A stretch of 64,000 bases of DNA from Scenedesmus sp. ARA3. Lineage: Eukaryota > Chlorophyta > Chlorophyceae > Sphaeropleales > Scenedesmaceae. Below, in pieces: positions 46,701 through 56,249 of this stretch; positions within the stretch are counted from its first letter, which is position 1; every line of letters begins with the position of its first letter. The notes below the pieces were generated by a model. The model was not told where the DNA came from. It made no database searches and saw only the letters and a program-made list of their open reading frames with translations. The DNA is taken from contig RWJK01001113.1 in assembly GCA_004335835.1 (NCBI GenBank), forward strand, positions 7,713-71,712, written 5' to 3'. The position numbers and the translations under genes were made by a program.

Positions 46701-48283
46701 ACACATAACCCACAGCGCGCGCTGCTGTCACTGCTACATGCACGCAGCAGCTGGGCATTCAATCACATAACCCACATCACGCATGTGCATCGCTTGCATC
46801 TGCTGCATGCAGGTGCCGATTGCTTGGCAGGCGATGGTCGCAGCTGCAGGCGTGACTCGCCCCGCCATCGAGCTCATCGACCTATCTTTCAACAAGCTCT
46901 CGGGCCTCTTCCCGCAGTGGAAAGGCATTGTGCCGGGCGCAACAGACATCAGAGGCCTGAAATTAGACGGCAACGTTGCCCTTGAGGGCTGCGCGCCGCT
47001 GTACGCCGACACTACCCTGCAGTACAAGGGTACGCGCATGACAGGGCTCTGCAAAGTCGACAGCATCACTGAAGAGCGGGCGCAGGTGCGTACACTCGAG
47101 CTGATGGAGGACCTCTGGTGCACCGTGCACATTGAACTTCCACATGCACGTGTGACACTGCACATTGAACTTCCACATGCACGTGTGACACTGCACATTG
47201 AACTTCCACATGCACGTGTGACACTGCACATTGAACTTCCACATGCACGTGTGACACTGCACATTGAACTTCCACATGCACGTGTGACACTGCACATTGA
47301 ACTTCCACATGCATGCTGTCTGCTGTTGCACACACTACTGCAATGCACATAGCTGAACCTACATATGTTGCATGTTCGGCAAAGCACTCATGTTCGGCAT
47401 GTCAGGAGCACCTGATGATGCGTTCAACAGCCGAAACTATTTGTCCTTGTAAAGCACTTTACACTCGTTAGGGCTCCACTCGTACTGCGCAGATTGCTGC
47501 CTGCGTTGCTGGCAACAATAACTTTGCTTGTGTACACAGGTGCGCGCGCTCAACACAACCGGCCGGCTGCTGCTGCGATACGGAGCTATGTCACCTGCGT
47601 ACGACCGCATGGTAGACTTTGCTCTCAGCAAGCTGGCGCTGCTAGGGTCGCTGGTTGAAATCGGGCAGTCAAGCTACCTACTGTACTCTGGAGCAGACGG
47701 CTGCGCTACTGGTGATGGCGGCAACGTGTATGCGCCACACATCATGGTCAAGGTGGAAGTGATGGACGGTGTGGAATACGTCACATCCATCAAAGCTCTG
47801 TTGGTCAGCTTGGATATGAGGCAGCTCCCGGCACTGGCGCAGGCGCTGCCGCACTTGCAGGAGTTTGAAGCGCTCCTGAGTTACTGCGATGGCAGCTGCT
47901 GCTTGAGCTGCGGGTGCAGCAGCACAGCGCCTCACCATGATACAGATCTGCAGCTGCCGCCGGGCCTGCCAGCTGCTGCACCCAACCTGCAGAAGCTGGT
48001 GTTGACACGCAGCAGGATCCAGGGAACGCTGCCGGCTGAGTACGGCGACTGGCCAAGCCTGCAAGAGCTAAATTTGACGGAAAACTACCTAACAGGCAAG
48101 TAGTCGCAAGTATAACCTTGTTTTGTTACAGTGAGCTGACTGCACAGCAGCTGCTGTTCAGCCAAAGCCATCTGCATTGTGGCGCCATCAATAACAGCAG
48201 AAGAACAGCAGGGCATGTTTTTGCCAACCAATGCTAATGCTGCCGCCGCCGCCGCCGCCGCACGCCGCCGCCGCTGCCGCTGC

Positions 48284-48316
<33 letters not shown>

Positions 48317-51300
48317 AGGCACCATCCCTCCTTGGAGTGGCCTGAGCTCGCTTGCGCTGCTTGCACTGGACAACAATACCCTGTCCGGCACGCTTCCACC
48401 AGAGCTGGGCATGGGCTCCCTCCCTGCAGATGCTGACCTGTATTTTGATTTAAATTTGGACCTGTCAGGCACGATTCCAGCCAGCTATGCACACTTCTCC
48501 ACCGGACAGCTCCACATCGCATCCACCAACATCTCCGGCTGCGTTCCCGACGGCGTCGTCGCATACGTGACGTACAACACGGCGTACTGCTCGCACGCAG
48601 AGGGGTCCGACGCGCTGACGCTGGCGACGCTGGGGGTGATTCTGTCTCTGGTAGGGGCGAGCTCGGAAGCCCTGCAGACCTGGGGAGGCAGCCCCGGCTT
48701 TGCAGGTGCGTGGTACCATGTTGTGCAATGAGAGGATAGTTACATGTGGGTCCTGGCACCATCTTGGATGGTATGTTGTGCAATGTGGTTCCAATGAACC
48801 ATTGAAGCAAATATTGCAGACTTATGACTGCACACTGTGTGTAAAGCAGCATATTTAGGCCGCAAGCTTGGCACTCATTCATGCATTTTGATTTCAGCAG
48901 CTACATGTGGAGGGGCAGGTTGCTGCAATTTGCACACCATGCAAAGGCACCAACAAACATGACTTGGTGCCGCTAGTTGGTGTACATGTGCCAGCTTACG
49001 GTGCTTGGCAGCACTGTTAAGAGGGAGTAAGCAGAGTTCTTAGCATGTGAAGCAGGTACAACTGTGCACCTGCGCATGTGTAGCGTCATGGCCTTGCTTT
49101 GTGTGCACGTGCATGTCCCAACACCCCTCCGCGCTTCTGCAGAATGTCGGGCCTAGCCGGCCAGCTGTCATCACTCCCTTTCGCAGACATCTTGGGCCTC
49201 ATCTCACCTCCAGAGGTGTCTACATCTAGATAACCTGCAAGTGCTGGTGCTCTCCGGCCTAGGTCTGACTGGCAACTTTCTGTGCACATGCAGGTCCCAA
49301 CACCCCTCCGCGCTTCTGCCGCGTATGGGCCGGTATCTCCTGCGATGCAAGCTACCGCGTCAGCGGCCTCAATCTCACCGCCTTGGGCCTAGACGGCCAG
49401 TTATCATCACTCACTTTCGCTGACATAACGGGCCTCATCTCACCTCTAGACAACCTGCAAGTGCTAGTGCTCTCCGGCCTCGGTCTGACTGGCAACCTAA
49501 GTGACGCCACTGGAACAGGCCTCGATGCGTTTCCCAAGCTGCAGCACTTGGACATCAGCAAGAGCTCAGCAATAGTGGGGCAGCTGCCAGATCGCTGGGC
49601 CGGGCTGATTGATTTGAGGGTGCTGCAAGTGTCGGGCAGCGGCATCGGCGGCACGTTGCCTGGCAGCTTTGCGTCACTGCAGCAGCTGCGGGAGCTGCAC
49701 GCGGCCGATTGCAAAGGGCTGACAGGATCACTGCCAGTGGAGTTCGGGTGAGTGCAATGATGCAGCAGGCCTGGTGCAGGCTGTCAAAGATTTGGAGATT
49801 CGCACCTGCCACACAGACATGTGCTGGAGGTTTGCCCAGGGCTGACAGGGATGCTGCCAGTGGAGTTCGGGTGAGTTAGGGTTTAGGGTTGAAGCAGAGG
49901 GCGTTGCCTGGCAGCTTTGCTTCACTGCAGCAGCTGCGGGAGCTGCGGGCGGCGGCTTGCCCAGGGCTGACAGGGACGCTGCCAGTCGAGTTCGGGTGAG
50001 TTAGGGTTTAGGGTTTAGGCAGAGGGCGTTGCCTGGCAGCTTTGCTTCGCTGCAGCAGCTGCGGGAGCTAAGGGCGGCTGATTGCAGAGGGCTGACAGGG
50101 ACGCTGCCAGTGGAGTACGGGTGAGTTGTGGGTGCAATGGTACGCGTTAGGCTGCAGCATGTAGCTGTAGGTGGGTCCAGGTAGGGGGTGTGGAGCCCAG
50201 GGGCGCCGCCCTGGCCGCACACACCCTCTCTCCAGCCTTAACTTACCCAGGCGCTGCAGAGCGGCCTGGGTGGCCACTCACTCACTCACTGGTAGGTGAT
50301 AGGAGTCAGCTGACAGGGACGCTGCCAGTAGTACGGGTGAGCTGCTGAGAGAGACTTTGCAGGTTGCATGTTGTGAGCGCAGGCGCACGCGTAAGGCTGC
50401 AGCTTGTTGTCAATGTAGCTGTAGGCGGGTGATTGGTGTGGGCTGACAGGGACGCAGCCAGTCGAATTCGGGTGAGTGCAATGGCAGATACTTTGCAGGT
50501 TACTTGTTGTTGTGAGCGCAGGCGTACGCGTACGGCTGCAGCATGTATAGTGGTAGCTGTAGGCGGGTGATTGGTGTGGGCTGACAGGGACGCTGCCAGT
50601 GGAGCACGGGTGAGCTGCTGACAGCTGTCAGAGACTTTGCAGGTTACATGTGTGAGCGCAGGCGTACGCGTAAGGCTGCAGCATGTAGCTGTAGGCGGGT
50701 GATTGGTGTCGGCTGACAGGGCCCTTGACAGTCAAGTTCAGGTGGGTGCAATGATGCCGCAGGCCTAATTACAGGCCATCAAAGGTTAAAGGTTTGTACC
50801 TGCCACATTCGCATGTGCTGCTTAAACGTGTGGTGATGGAGGTGCAGGGCACTGCGCCTGCAACTCTTGTCTCTGCTGCAGTTGGCAGTGCACGGTGGCT
50901 GTGTTGCCGTTGCATGCAGATCGCAATCGGGCAGCCGGCAACATGCAGCGGAGTTGAACGTATTGTGCAACAAGTAGAACCGCGGCGCATATGTGGGTCA
51001 AAGCACGGGTGTACTGTGCCAAAACACACGCATCTGCTGCCATCGCTGCATGCGCATGGCCTGTTTGCAGGATGCTCACAAACCTGGAAGTGCTAGAAAT
51101 CACAGGCAGCGGCATCACCGGCACCCTGCCTCCAGAGTATGCCGACCCGACGGCCGTGAAAGCAGTCCGCGCACGCAGCATTGCTGCTGCTGCAAAGGCT
51201 GCCGTCGCTCAGAGAGAGGCACAACAGGCACTCGATGACTCAGCGGTGATGATCGGGGCCGTGCAACCAGTTGCAGCAGCAGCAGCAGCAGCAGCAGACA

Positions 51301-51744
51301 CTGGCAAGATGCATTCCAAGCTCAGCCGCAGAAGCAGTGTCAGCATGCTACTAGGAAGCATCCGCACAGCACACACCCCGACTCGCCAGCATCGGCAGGC
51401 AGCAGCACAGCGAGCAGTGGCAGCACTGAGCAGCAGTCCTGCTGATGCACTGGGCCTGACAAAGTTGCAGAGGCTGCTGCTGAGCGGCAACGCGTTGCAG
51501 GGCCAGCTGCCTGCCAGTTATGCCAAACTGAAGCAACTCCAGGGGCGCTGTGCAGCCAGCCAGTTCCGACCTCATCAATTGAAGTTTGTATGACATACAA
51601 CACCCGATGCGTCATGTTGTGAGAACTCACGAGTGCGCTTGGCATTTTGAAGTTGGAACTAATGTACAGTGACTCAAGTGTTGCTTTGCACATGTGCACG
51701 TCTTGGTGTGTGCATGCAGACCAGCAAACTCAGCCAGCAGTGCT

Positions 51745-51790
<46 letters not shown>

Positions 51791-52665
51791 GCCGCTGGTG
51801 CTGCTGCTGCTGCTGCTGCTGCCGCTGTCACTGCTGCAGGTTATCGATGTTTCCGACAACATGCTGACAGGCTCACTGCCCACTTTTTACGCCACACTGA
51901 CGCGCTTGACAGTCCTGCGGCTCGGCCGCAACCGGCTTCAAGGCCAGCTGCCTGGCCCCTGTGTCAGCTTGAGGCAGCTGGCAGTGCTTGATGTCAGCAG
52001 CAACCAACTCACAGATGATACGTGAACTGAACTTGATCCGTTTGCTGTGCATGCTTTGAAACTCTGCAAACTCCATGTTAACAGGTGCATGCAGCATGCA
52101 GTGCAAGCCACACAGTGACTTCTGCAGCGCCTCAATTGCAGCTGCACTGCACCGCAGCTGCGTAGTATACTGAGTCAAGATGGGATGTTACTGCTGGTGC
52201 AGCTGGATCTGCTGCCATGCACTATGCGTCCATGAACGCCGTGCATAGACATGGGGCTCCAGCAGAGCTGCAAACGTCTATTTCACAGATGTGCATGTGC
52301 AATGCGCGACGAGAACAATCCCGAATGCACAAGTCATCATGCTAGAAGAGTTGACCCTGCAGCTGCTTACAACGTGTATCATCTGAATGGCAACCCCAAT
52401 GCTTTTGTTGCATTTTGTTCCAAGTTATGTGGCTCACTTCTCAGGCACTGTATTCCTGCTGTGGGCATTTTTTGCAGGCTCGGTACCGGTCAACTGGGAT
52501 TTCCTGGCAAGACCAGACTTCAAGCTGCAGTGCCTGCTGCTGCAGGGCAATGTCAACGAGCTCATCAGCGCTGAAACGAAGGCGGATTTTGAGGCCAATT
52601 CACGGAAGAGGATGCCGCCGTTGGGCCTTGCTATCAATGATGCTGGTGACCCTCTCTGCGTGTGA
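39493..52665 (+). CDS. Secreted papain-like peptidase (C1A) fused to LysM-like and leucine-rich-repeat regions, about 1631 aa
   Basis: Exons: 39493-39783, 40294-40572, 41015-41259, 41660-41815, 42738-42822, 43247-43292, 43731-43980, 44330-44918, 45259-45366, 45605-45745, 45986-46186, 46813-47085, 47540-48095, 48319-48705, 49294-49747, 51071-51542, 51840-52014, 52478-52665. Phases all match (4896 nt). Signal peptide: MRLLSSAAMLLLLILLSYWL (ATG 39529). C1A peptidase: RDQKVCATCVAQ (Gln, catalytic Cys), FGHAALITGFDND (His), TILNSWGSG (Asn), ending YGVTCEPT. A LysM-like segment follows (CYNYRVQQGDDVAAVVDGLG; NLVPGQLLRVCNP). About 15 LRRs come next (LDLGNNLLTGKLPPQLG type) with a second LRRNT-like cap (FCRVWAGISCDASYRVSGLN). 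There is no C-terminal membrane helix. Role inferred: extracellular proteolysis with glycan/peptide recognition. Weak points are two GC donors, two non-GT donors at 51543 and 52015, and the N gap. It could be two genes. Confidence 0.7.
39850..40130 (+). repeat. Tandem duplication in peptidase intron 1
   Basis: gctgacgagcagcaccctgc...actgaacttccgacagctgt at about 39889-39968 recurs at about 39978-40128 as gctgatgagcagcaccc...actgaacttccagcagctgt. Each copy ends near gtaggcgaaac/gtaggtgaaacc. An exon (RAEAPAGSSSWHSADEQHPA after the AG at 39849) is possible but not needed for the frame. Confidence 0.6.
40157..40262 (+). repeat. Hexanucleotide (CCGCTG)n array
   Basis: About 16 near-perfect CCGCTG units directly upstream of the peptidase exon 2 acceptor (cgcag at 40293). 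They form the pyrimidine-rich part of intron 1. Confidence 0.95.
41357..41464 (+). repeat. Dispersed repeat R1, copy 2
   Basis: caggtagagggtgtggagcc, caggggcgacgcccctg (a perfect 8-bp stem around A), cacacaccct, agccttaacttacccagg, the near-palindrome aggagctgcagagctgcct, then CACTCACTCACT. It lies in intron 3 of the peptidase-LRR gene, same orientation as the copy at 50178. Confidence 0.9.
42123..42179 (+). repeat. Dispersed repeat R2, copy abutting the gap
   Basis: gaggatagttacatgtgggt, cctggcaccatcttggatgg, then tatgagccacaacag, ending exactly at the first N. It matches 48730-48775 over 46 bases and the reverse copy at 36031. Confidence 0.9.
42180..42399. other. Assembly gap (220 N)
   Basis: An unresolved run inside the intron between the catalytic His exon and the catalytic Asn exon of the peptidase. 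A repeat R2 copy sits on its left edge, so repeat collapse is a likely cause. Confidence 1.
45125..45258 (+). repeat. 10-bp minisatellite ending in a splice acceptor
   Basis: About 12 units of taccgcactg (variants tacctcactg, caccgcactg, taccgcattg) fill the end of intron 8. The last unit reads taccgcag and is the acceptor for the exon at 45259. Confidence 0.9.
46539..46785 (+). repeat. 62-bp minisatellite, four copies
   Basis: Units begin tacatgcacgcagcagctag and contain gcattcgaacacataaccca. Copies start at about 46539 (longer by an insertion), 46611, 46673 and 46735 in intron 11 of the peptidase-LRR gene. They alternate between two subtypes (cagcgcgcgctg, catcgcgcactg). Confidence 0.9.
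47128..47312 (+). repeat. 33-bp minisatellite, about 5.5 copies
   Basis: Near-identical units of cacattgaacttccacatgc plus acgtgtgacactg just after the donor at 47086. The length is a multiple of three, so it is open in several frames on both strands, but it lies in an intron and is not a protein repeat. Confidence 0.95.
48730..48775 (+). repeat. Dispersed repeat R2, copy 3
   Basis: 46 bases identical to the left flank of the assembly gap, located 25 bases after the donor at 48706 in intron 14 of the same gene. Confidence 0.95.
49112..49290 (+). repeat. Copy of the start of LRR exon 15
   Basis: tcccaacacccctccgcgct, then a shortened version of the LRRNT cap, cggccagctgtcatcactc, and ctgcaagtgctggtgctctc repeat the real exon (49294 on). 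The copy has ATG where the acceptor CAG should be and contains an in-frame stop, so it is not usable. It even includes the intron end (tttctgtgcacatgcaggtc) leading to the real exon. Confidence 0.85.
49876..50019 (+). repeat. Short TTTAGGG telomere-type tracts
   Basis: ttagggtttagggtt at 49876-49890 and ttagggtttagggtttagg at 50001-50019, each immediately after a copied donor GTGAG. TTTAGGG is the plant/green-algal telomere repeat. Two to three units each. Confidence 0.8.
50178..50290 (+). repeat. Dispersed repeat R1, copy 3
   Basis: ccaggtagggggtgtggagc through CACTCACTCACTCACT. It carries the same two hairpins as the copy at 41357 with about 10 substitutions, in intron 15 of the peptidase-LRR gene. 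Confidence 0.9.
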
Positions 52666-52764
52666 CCCCTCGATGGGTTGCAATGATAGTTTCAGATCAC
52701 AAGCAGCACACCAGGTCGTGCAACAAAGGTGTTCAGAACAGCCGTGCAAGTATCAAAGTTGTTG

Positions 52765-52901
52765 GAAGTTTTGCATTGCCACTTTTGAATACTACTGGGA
52801 AGTTATGCATTGCCACTTTTGAATACTACTGGGAAGTTTTGCATTGCCACTTCTGAATAGTACTGGGAAGTTTTGCATTGCCACTTCCCAATTCTACTGG
52901 G
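52765..52901 (+). repeat. 34-bp tandem repeat, four copies
   Basis: Unit gaagttttgcattgccactt plus ttgaatactactgg, about 100 bases after the peptidase-LRR stop. Confidence 0.95.
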
Positions 52902-53295
52902 TGAGCTACAGCGTGGAGAAGGTTGTCAGTGAAGGCAGCAGTCTGCCGCCCATACATTGCGCAAATTTGCATTTTTCATGCTAGACTGTCCATCTTTACA
53001 TCTTGCACCGCATGCGTATGCTGCAGCTGCCAGATCAAAGAACGTCGGTTTAGTCATAATGATGATGGTTAGATGACGTCCCTTGCGCACAGCACTTTCT
53101 CATGCCGCAGCTTGCTTGGCGGCCAGCCAGCCGCTGCACACCGCAACAACCACCAGCCTTTGACATGTGTTGCCTGTGGGTCTCATCCAGAACAGGTGTA
53201 TTGAAAACAAGCTCACTTCCTGAAATGCTGCGTATGATGCCGTCTGGCTGATGTACAGTCTCTTTCATTCTCCCTTTGAGCGTCTCGTCGGCTCC

Positions 53296-53341
53296 TGATA
53301 GGGGTTCCCACTCCTTGGTTGAGTGGAGCATGTAATGTATT
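53296..53341 (+). repeat. Dispersed repeat R3, copy 2
   Basis: cccactccttggttgagtgg and agcatgtaatg: same stem (CCACT/AGTGG) and TGTAA as at 31106. Compensating changes lie in the loop only. Confidence 0.6.
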
Positions 53342-53926
53342 GTGTCCTATTGAAACAATGTGGGGTTATGATCATGCAGTTGTAACTGTACGACAGCTGC
53401 TGGTGCAGAATTTAAAGAGTTAAAGTCAGTTTGACACTGTGTTGCATTGGTAAACAAACCACAACAACCATAATGGACAACTGAGGAGGATCCTCCTGTC
53501 CGGACAGGCTCTTACATAGGCCACGTATACGTGACAGAGGAGCCATTGAGGAGCCCTGCAAAATCCCCACACTGTGGGTTGTAAAGGGTGAGTTTGCATT
53601 TTACAACATGTAAGCAGGACCTGTGGTTGCGGCACAACACTGAGCACTGCAAGCCTAAGCTGCCGGAGCCAAATGAGCCACCAACGGCTGCCGCGCCCAC
53701 AGCCTCTGCATCCACGCCGCCATCTCATCTTTCCCTCGTACATAGTCTCTGTGACAGTTGCAATCCCCGCACAATACACACAGCATTAAGCACTTCAAGC
53801 CTGAGCTGCGGGAGGTGCCTGAACTGCCTACATCCTCTGCACCCACGCTGCCAGTTCCGCCTGTGCACGCCTCCTGCTGCCGCTGCCGCTGCTGCGCCGT
53901 ATGAGCCCCACATGACACCAAGCATC

Positions 53927-56249
53927 TCAAGCGTGAGCTGCCTGAGCTGCTGGTGCTGCCTGAGCTGCGGGACCCGCCTGAGCTGCCTGCTGCTGCTGCT
54001 GCTGCTGTTCCTGTTGTGCCTGGATCATCTGCCTCCGCGCCGCGCGGGCCGCAAGCTCAGCAACCGCCGCCTGACGCATCTCCTCAACCATTCGCCGCCG
54101 CTCCGCCAGCAGCGCAGTGCGCTCCCTGCCCTCGTCCTCCCGCCCCTGCAACCGCTTCAGCAGCTTGTTGCCCAGCTGCACCGCCTTCCTGCACTCCGCC
54201 TTCTTGCCATTCTCACCCCCCACAGACGGGGCGCCCCGCTCACTGGCCAGCGCTGCCTCCACTGCTGGCTGGATGTTGGGGATTGCTTGCAGCAGCGCCA
54301 AATTTGCTGCGTGCTGCTTGGTGAGCTTGAGCAGCGCGCGCACCGCCTCCATGCGCGCCAGCCTGCAGGAGTCCTGCAGCAGTGTGGCCAGGCCTGCCAG
54401 CACACCCTGCAGCAGCAGCATGACAAGCAGGCAGATTCACTAGTGAGGCAAGAGCTTGGACGCACGGCCTGCCATGCTGCCTAAGCACCATTTTCAGCCT
54501 GCAGGAGTCCTGCAGCAGCGCGGCCAAGCCTGCCAGCACGCCCTGCAGCAGCAGCATCATGTGTCAGTGACACACAGGCATGTTACATTGGCATGTCAAA
54601 GCACGACATGCGCGCCAGCTTGCAGGAGTCCTGCAGCAACGCTGCCAGGCACTCACATGCAGGTCACATGCTGGTAGTCTGCATTGCATAGGCATGCGAA
54701 CGCACCTATGAGACCATGCACAAGATGCTGGCAGTTACGCCTGGTGTCACACTCATCTGATCCTTGCTGGCAGTACATCGTAAGACCACAGCAGCTGCAC
54801 CTGTGCGGCCCCAAGCCTTGTCTGGTGCTCAGTGAGGTTGCCCAGGCATGTGGCTGCTGCGCGGCGCATGGCCACCTCCTCATGGTACAGCAGCACCGTG
54901 ATGTGCGGCAATGCGTTGGGGGCCTCTACAATGCCAGCCTGCAGGATCAGCAACAGCAGCAGTATGTATGAAAATCTTTTTTCTAGCGGGGCCAGTGCCT
55001 GGCTGGAAGGCTTGCAGGAGTACTGTTCAAGCAGGACAAGCACCTCCAAGCTACAGCTTGCTGGCTGGCTGCTGCAAGCGTTGTGTTGCGTTCCACACGT
55101 GCTTGCATACAATTGTATGCATTTGCCTCACCTGCTGCTCCTTCTGCATGACGCCTGAGCGCACCGCCAGCACCTGCAGCGCCTGCAGCCGGCGCGCCTC
55201 ATAGCTGCCATCAGCAGCCCCAGGCCCCAGCAGGGCCAGCAGCTCAGCTGTCTTCATTTGCTTGTCGATCTTAGGCTGCTTTGAAGCTGGCGGGGTGGGC
55301 TTGGCGTAGCAGCCTGCACGTCCCAGCATGCTGCGGGCTGCTGCTCTGGGCGCTGGCATGTGTGGAGGGGGGTGCGGGGGGCCTGCAAGTACAGTATGGA
55401 CATGCATTTGAGTGCAGAGTTTCCTGCAAGCACCGCATGTAGAGGGATCTGGGTGCAGCGGTCCTGCAAGCACGCAAGTACAGGGTTTGGGTGCGGGGCT
55501 GTTGCAAGCACGGCACGCACAGGGCTTTGGTTTCTTCTGCATGTCTTTTGCCGGGGTGCACGTTGCTGGGACTTGGTGCAGCAGGCAGCTGGTGTGGCGT
55601 CCTGCGGCGCACTGCGCTGGCAGCTGCATCCAACCAACCCAATTGCATGGCACATATAGAGCTATGTGCACGTTTCCTGCAAGCATTTGCAACACAGCTT
55701 GCCGGCTGTCACCTGCTTTGGTGGATGATTCTGCGCGGTTGCTGTTGGTGCGCTGCCGCTTGGCTGCTGGGTCAACCAGGCGCAGCTCCTCTGTGAGGGA
55801 GTCAACCATGCTGCGCAGTGAGGCCAGCAGCTCAACATCCCTGTAGCCCTCAGCAGCGCCCCTGCAGGAACCGTGAGCAAGGTGCATGCAAACAGTGGGC
55901 AAATCAAAAGCAGCAGAAAGGTTTGTATCCCAGTGGTACTGCTGCTGCCTTGTTGATGTCAGCATGCTCTGCCGTGGCATCGCAGCAGTACTACAGTAGC
56001 AGTATTTCAGCAGCAGGCATGCGATACTGTTTCAGTGTTTCATGTATCAGCAGTCTTATCCATGGCAAGCCACGAACAGCTGCTGCCTCAATTGGACTGC
56101 TGATACACCTGGCAGAAGACAGCAGCTACAGCTCTTCTGCTGGTCCACCCTAACGACGCAGCAGCACATTCGCACCTATTGAGCTCCGCCTCTAAGTTAT
56201 CCCTCGCGTTTTGTGAACTGCATCGGAGCTCGTGTGCGTTCATCAACAT
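53927..56249 (-). CDS. Armadillo-repeat protein with coiled-coil tail, 340 aa
   Basis: Exons 56249-56176, 55861-55713, 55313-55132, 54938-54801 and 54406-53927 join in phase to 1023 nt. Start MLMNAHELRCSSQNARDNLE: it is the first ATG after an in-frame TGA. A helix (DVELLASLRSMVDSLTEELR) and a basic AAKRQRTNSNR follow. The next block, KTAELLALLGPGAADGSYEA, leads to armadillo-type helices: AGIVEAPNALPHITVLLYHE with VAMRRAAATCLGNLTEHQTR, then GVLAGLATLLQDSCRLARME with AVRALLKLTKQHAANLALLQ. The C-terminus is an Arg/Glu-rich coiled coil (LLAERRRMVEEMRQAAVAEL) and a poly-Gln run. No enzyme motif. Probably a scaffold; the nuclear-signal-like KRQR suggests the nucleus. Family not identified. Confidence 0.7.
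54485..54652 (-). repeat. Two copies of the start of the last ARM-gene exon
   Basis: On the minus strand, GVLAGLAALLQDSCRLK (about 54548-54498, after a CAG acceptor) and a shorter copy at about 54645-54612 (LAALLQDSCKLAR-like) repeat the true exon start at 54406 (GVLAGLATLLQDSCRLAR). Confidence 0.85.

Larger units (their letters stand above)
49836..50745 (+). repeat. Seven copies of the end of LRR exon 15, each with a GT donor
   Basis: The exon end coding KGLTGSLPVEFG plus GGTGAGT (donor 49748) recurs, ending at about 49870, 49996, 50120, 50337, 50471, 50611 and 50741. All keep gggctgacagggacgctgcc-like sequence and GGGTGAG (the last has AGGTGGG). Copies 2 and 3 are longer and include the coding of ALPGSFASLQQLREL. 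Later units share flank gtaggcgggtgattggtgt, giving a period of about 130-140 bp. Confidence 0.95.
52666..53926. other. Convergent 3' regions
   Basis: Holds a 34-bp tandem repeat (52765-52901), an R3 copy (53296-53341) and, from about 53639, diverged tandem copies of the 3' end of the ARM-repeat gene: units starting gcaagcctaagctgccgg, ttcaagcctgagctgcggga and ctcaagcgtgagctgcctga. No further gene seen. Confidence 0.5.

Noticed and set aside
47128..47312. Possible CRISPR-like array
   Set aside because: Units are contiguous with no spacers and lie in a eukaryotic intron.
46783..47352. Plus-strand frame ending in repeated HIELPHARVTL
   Set aside because: Only 46813-47085 is coding; the repeat is the intronic 33-bp minisatellite after a GTGCGT donor.
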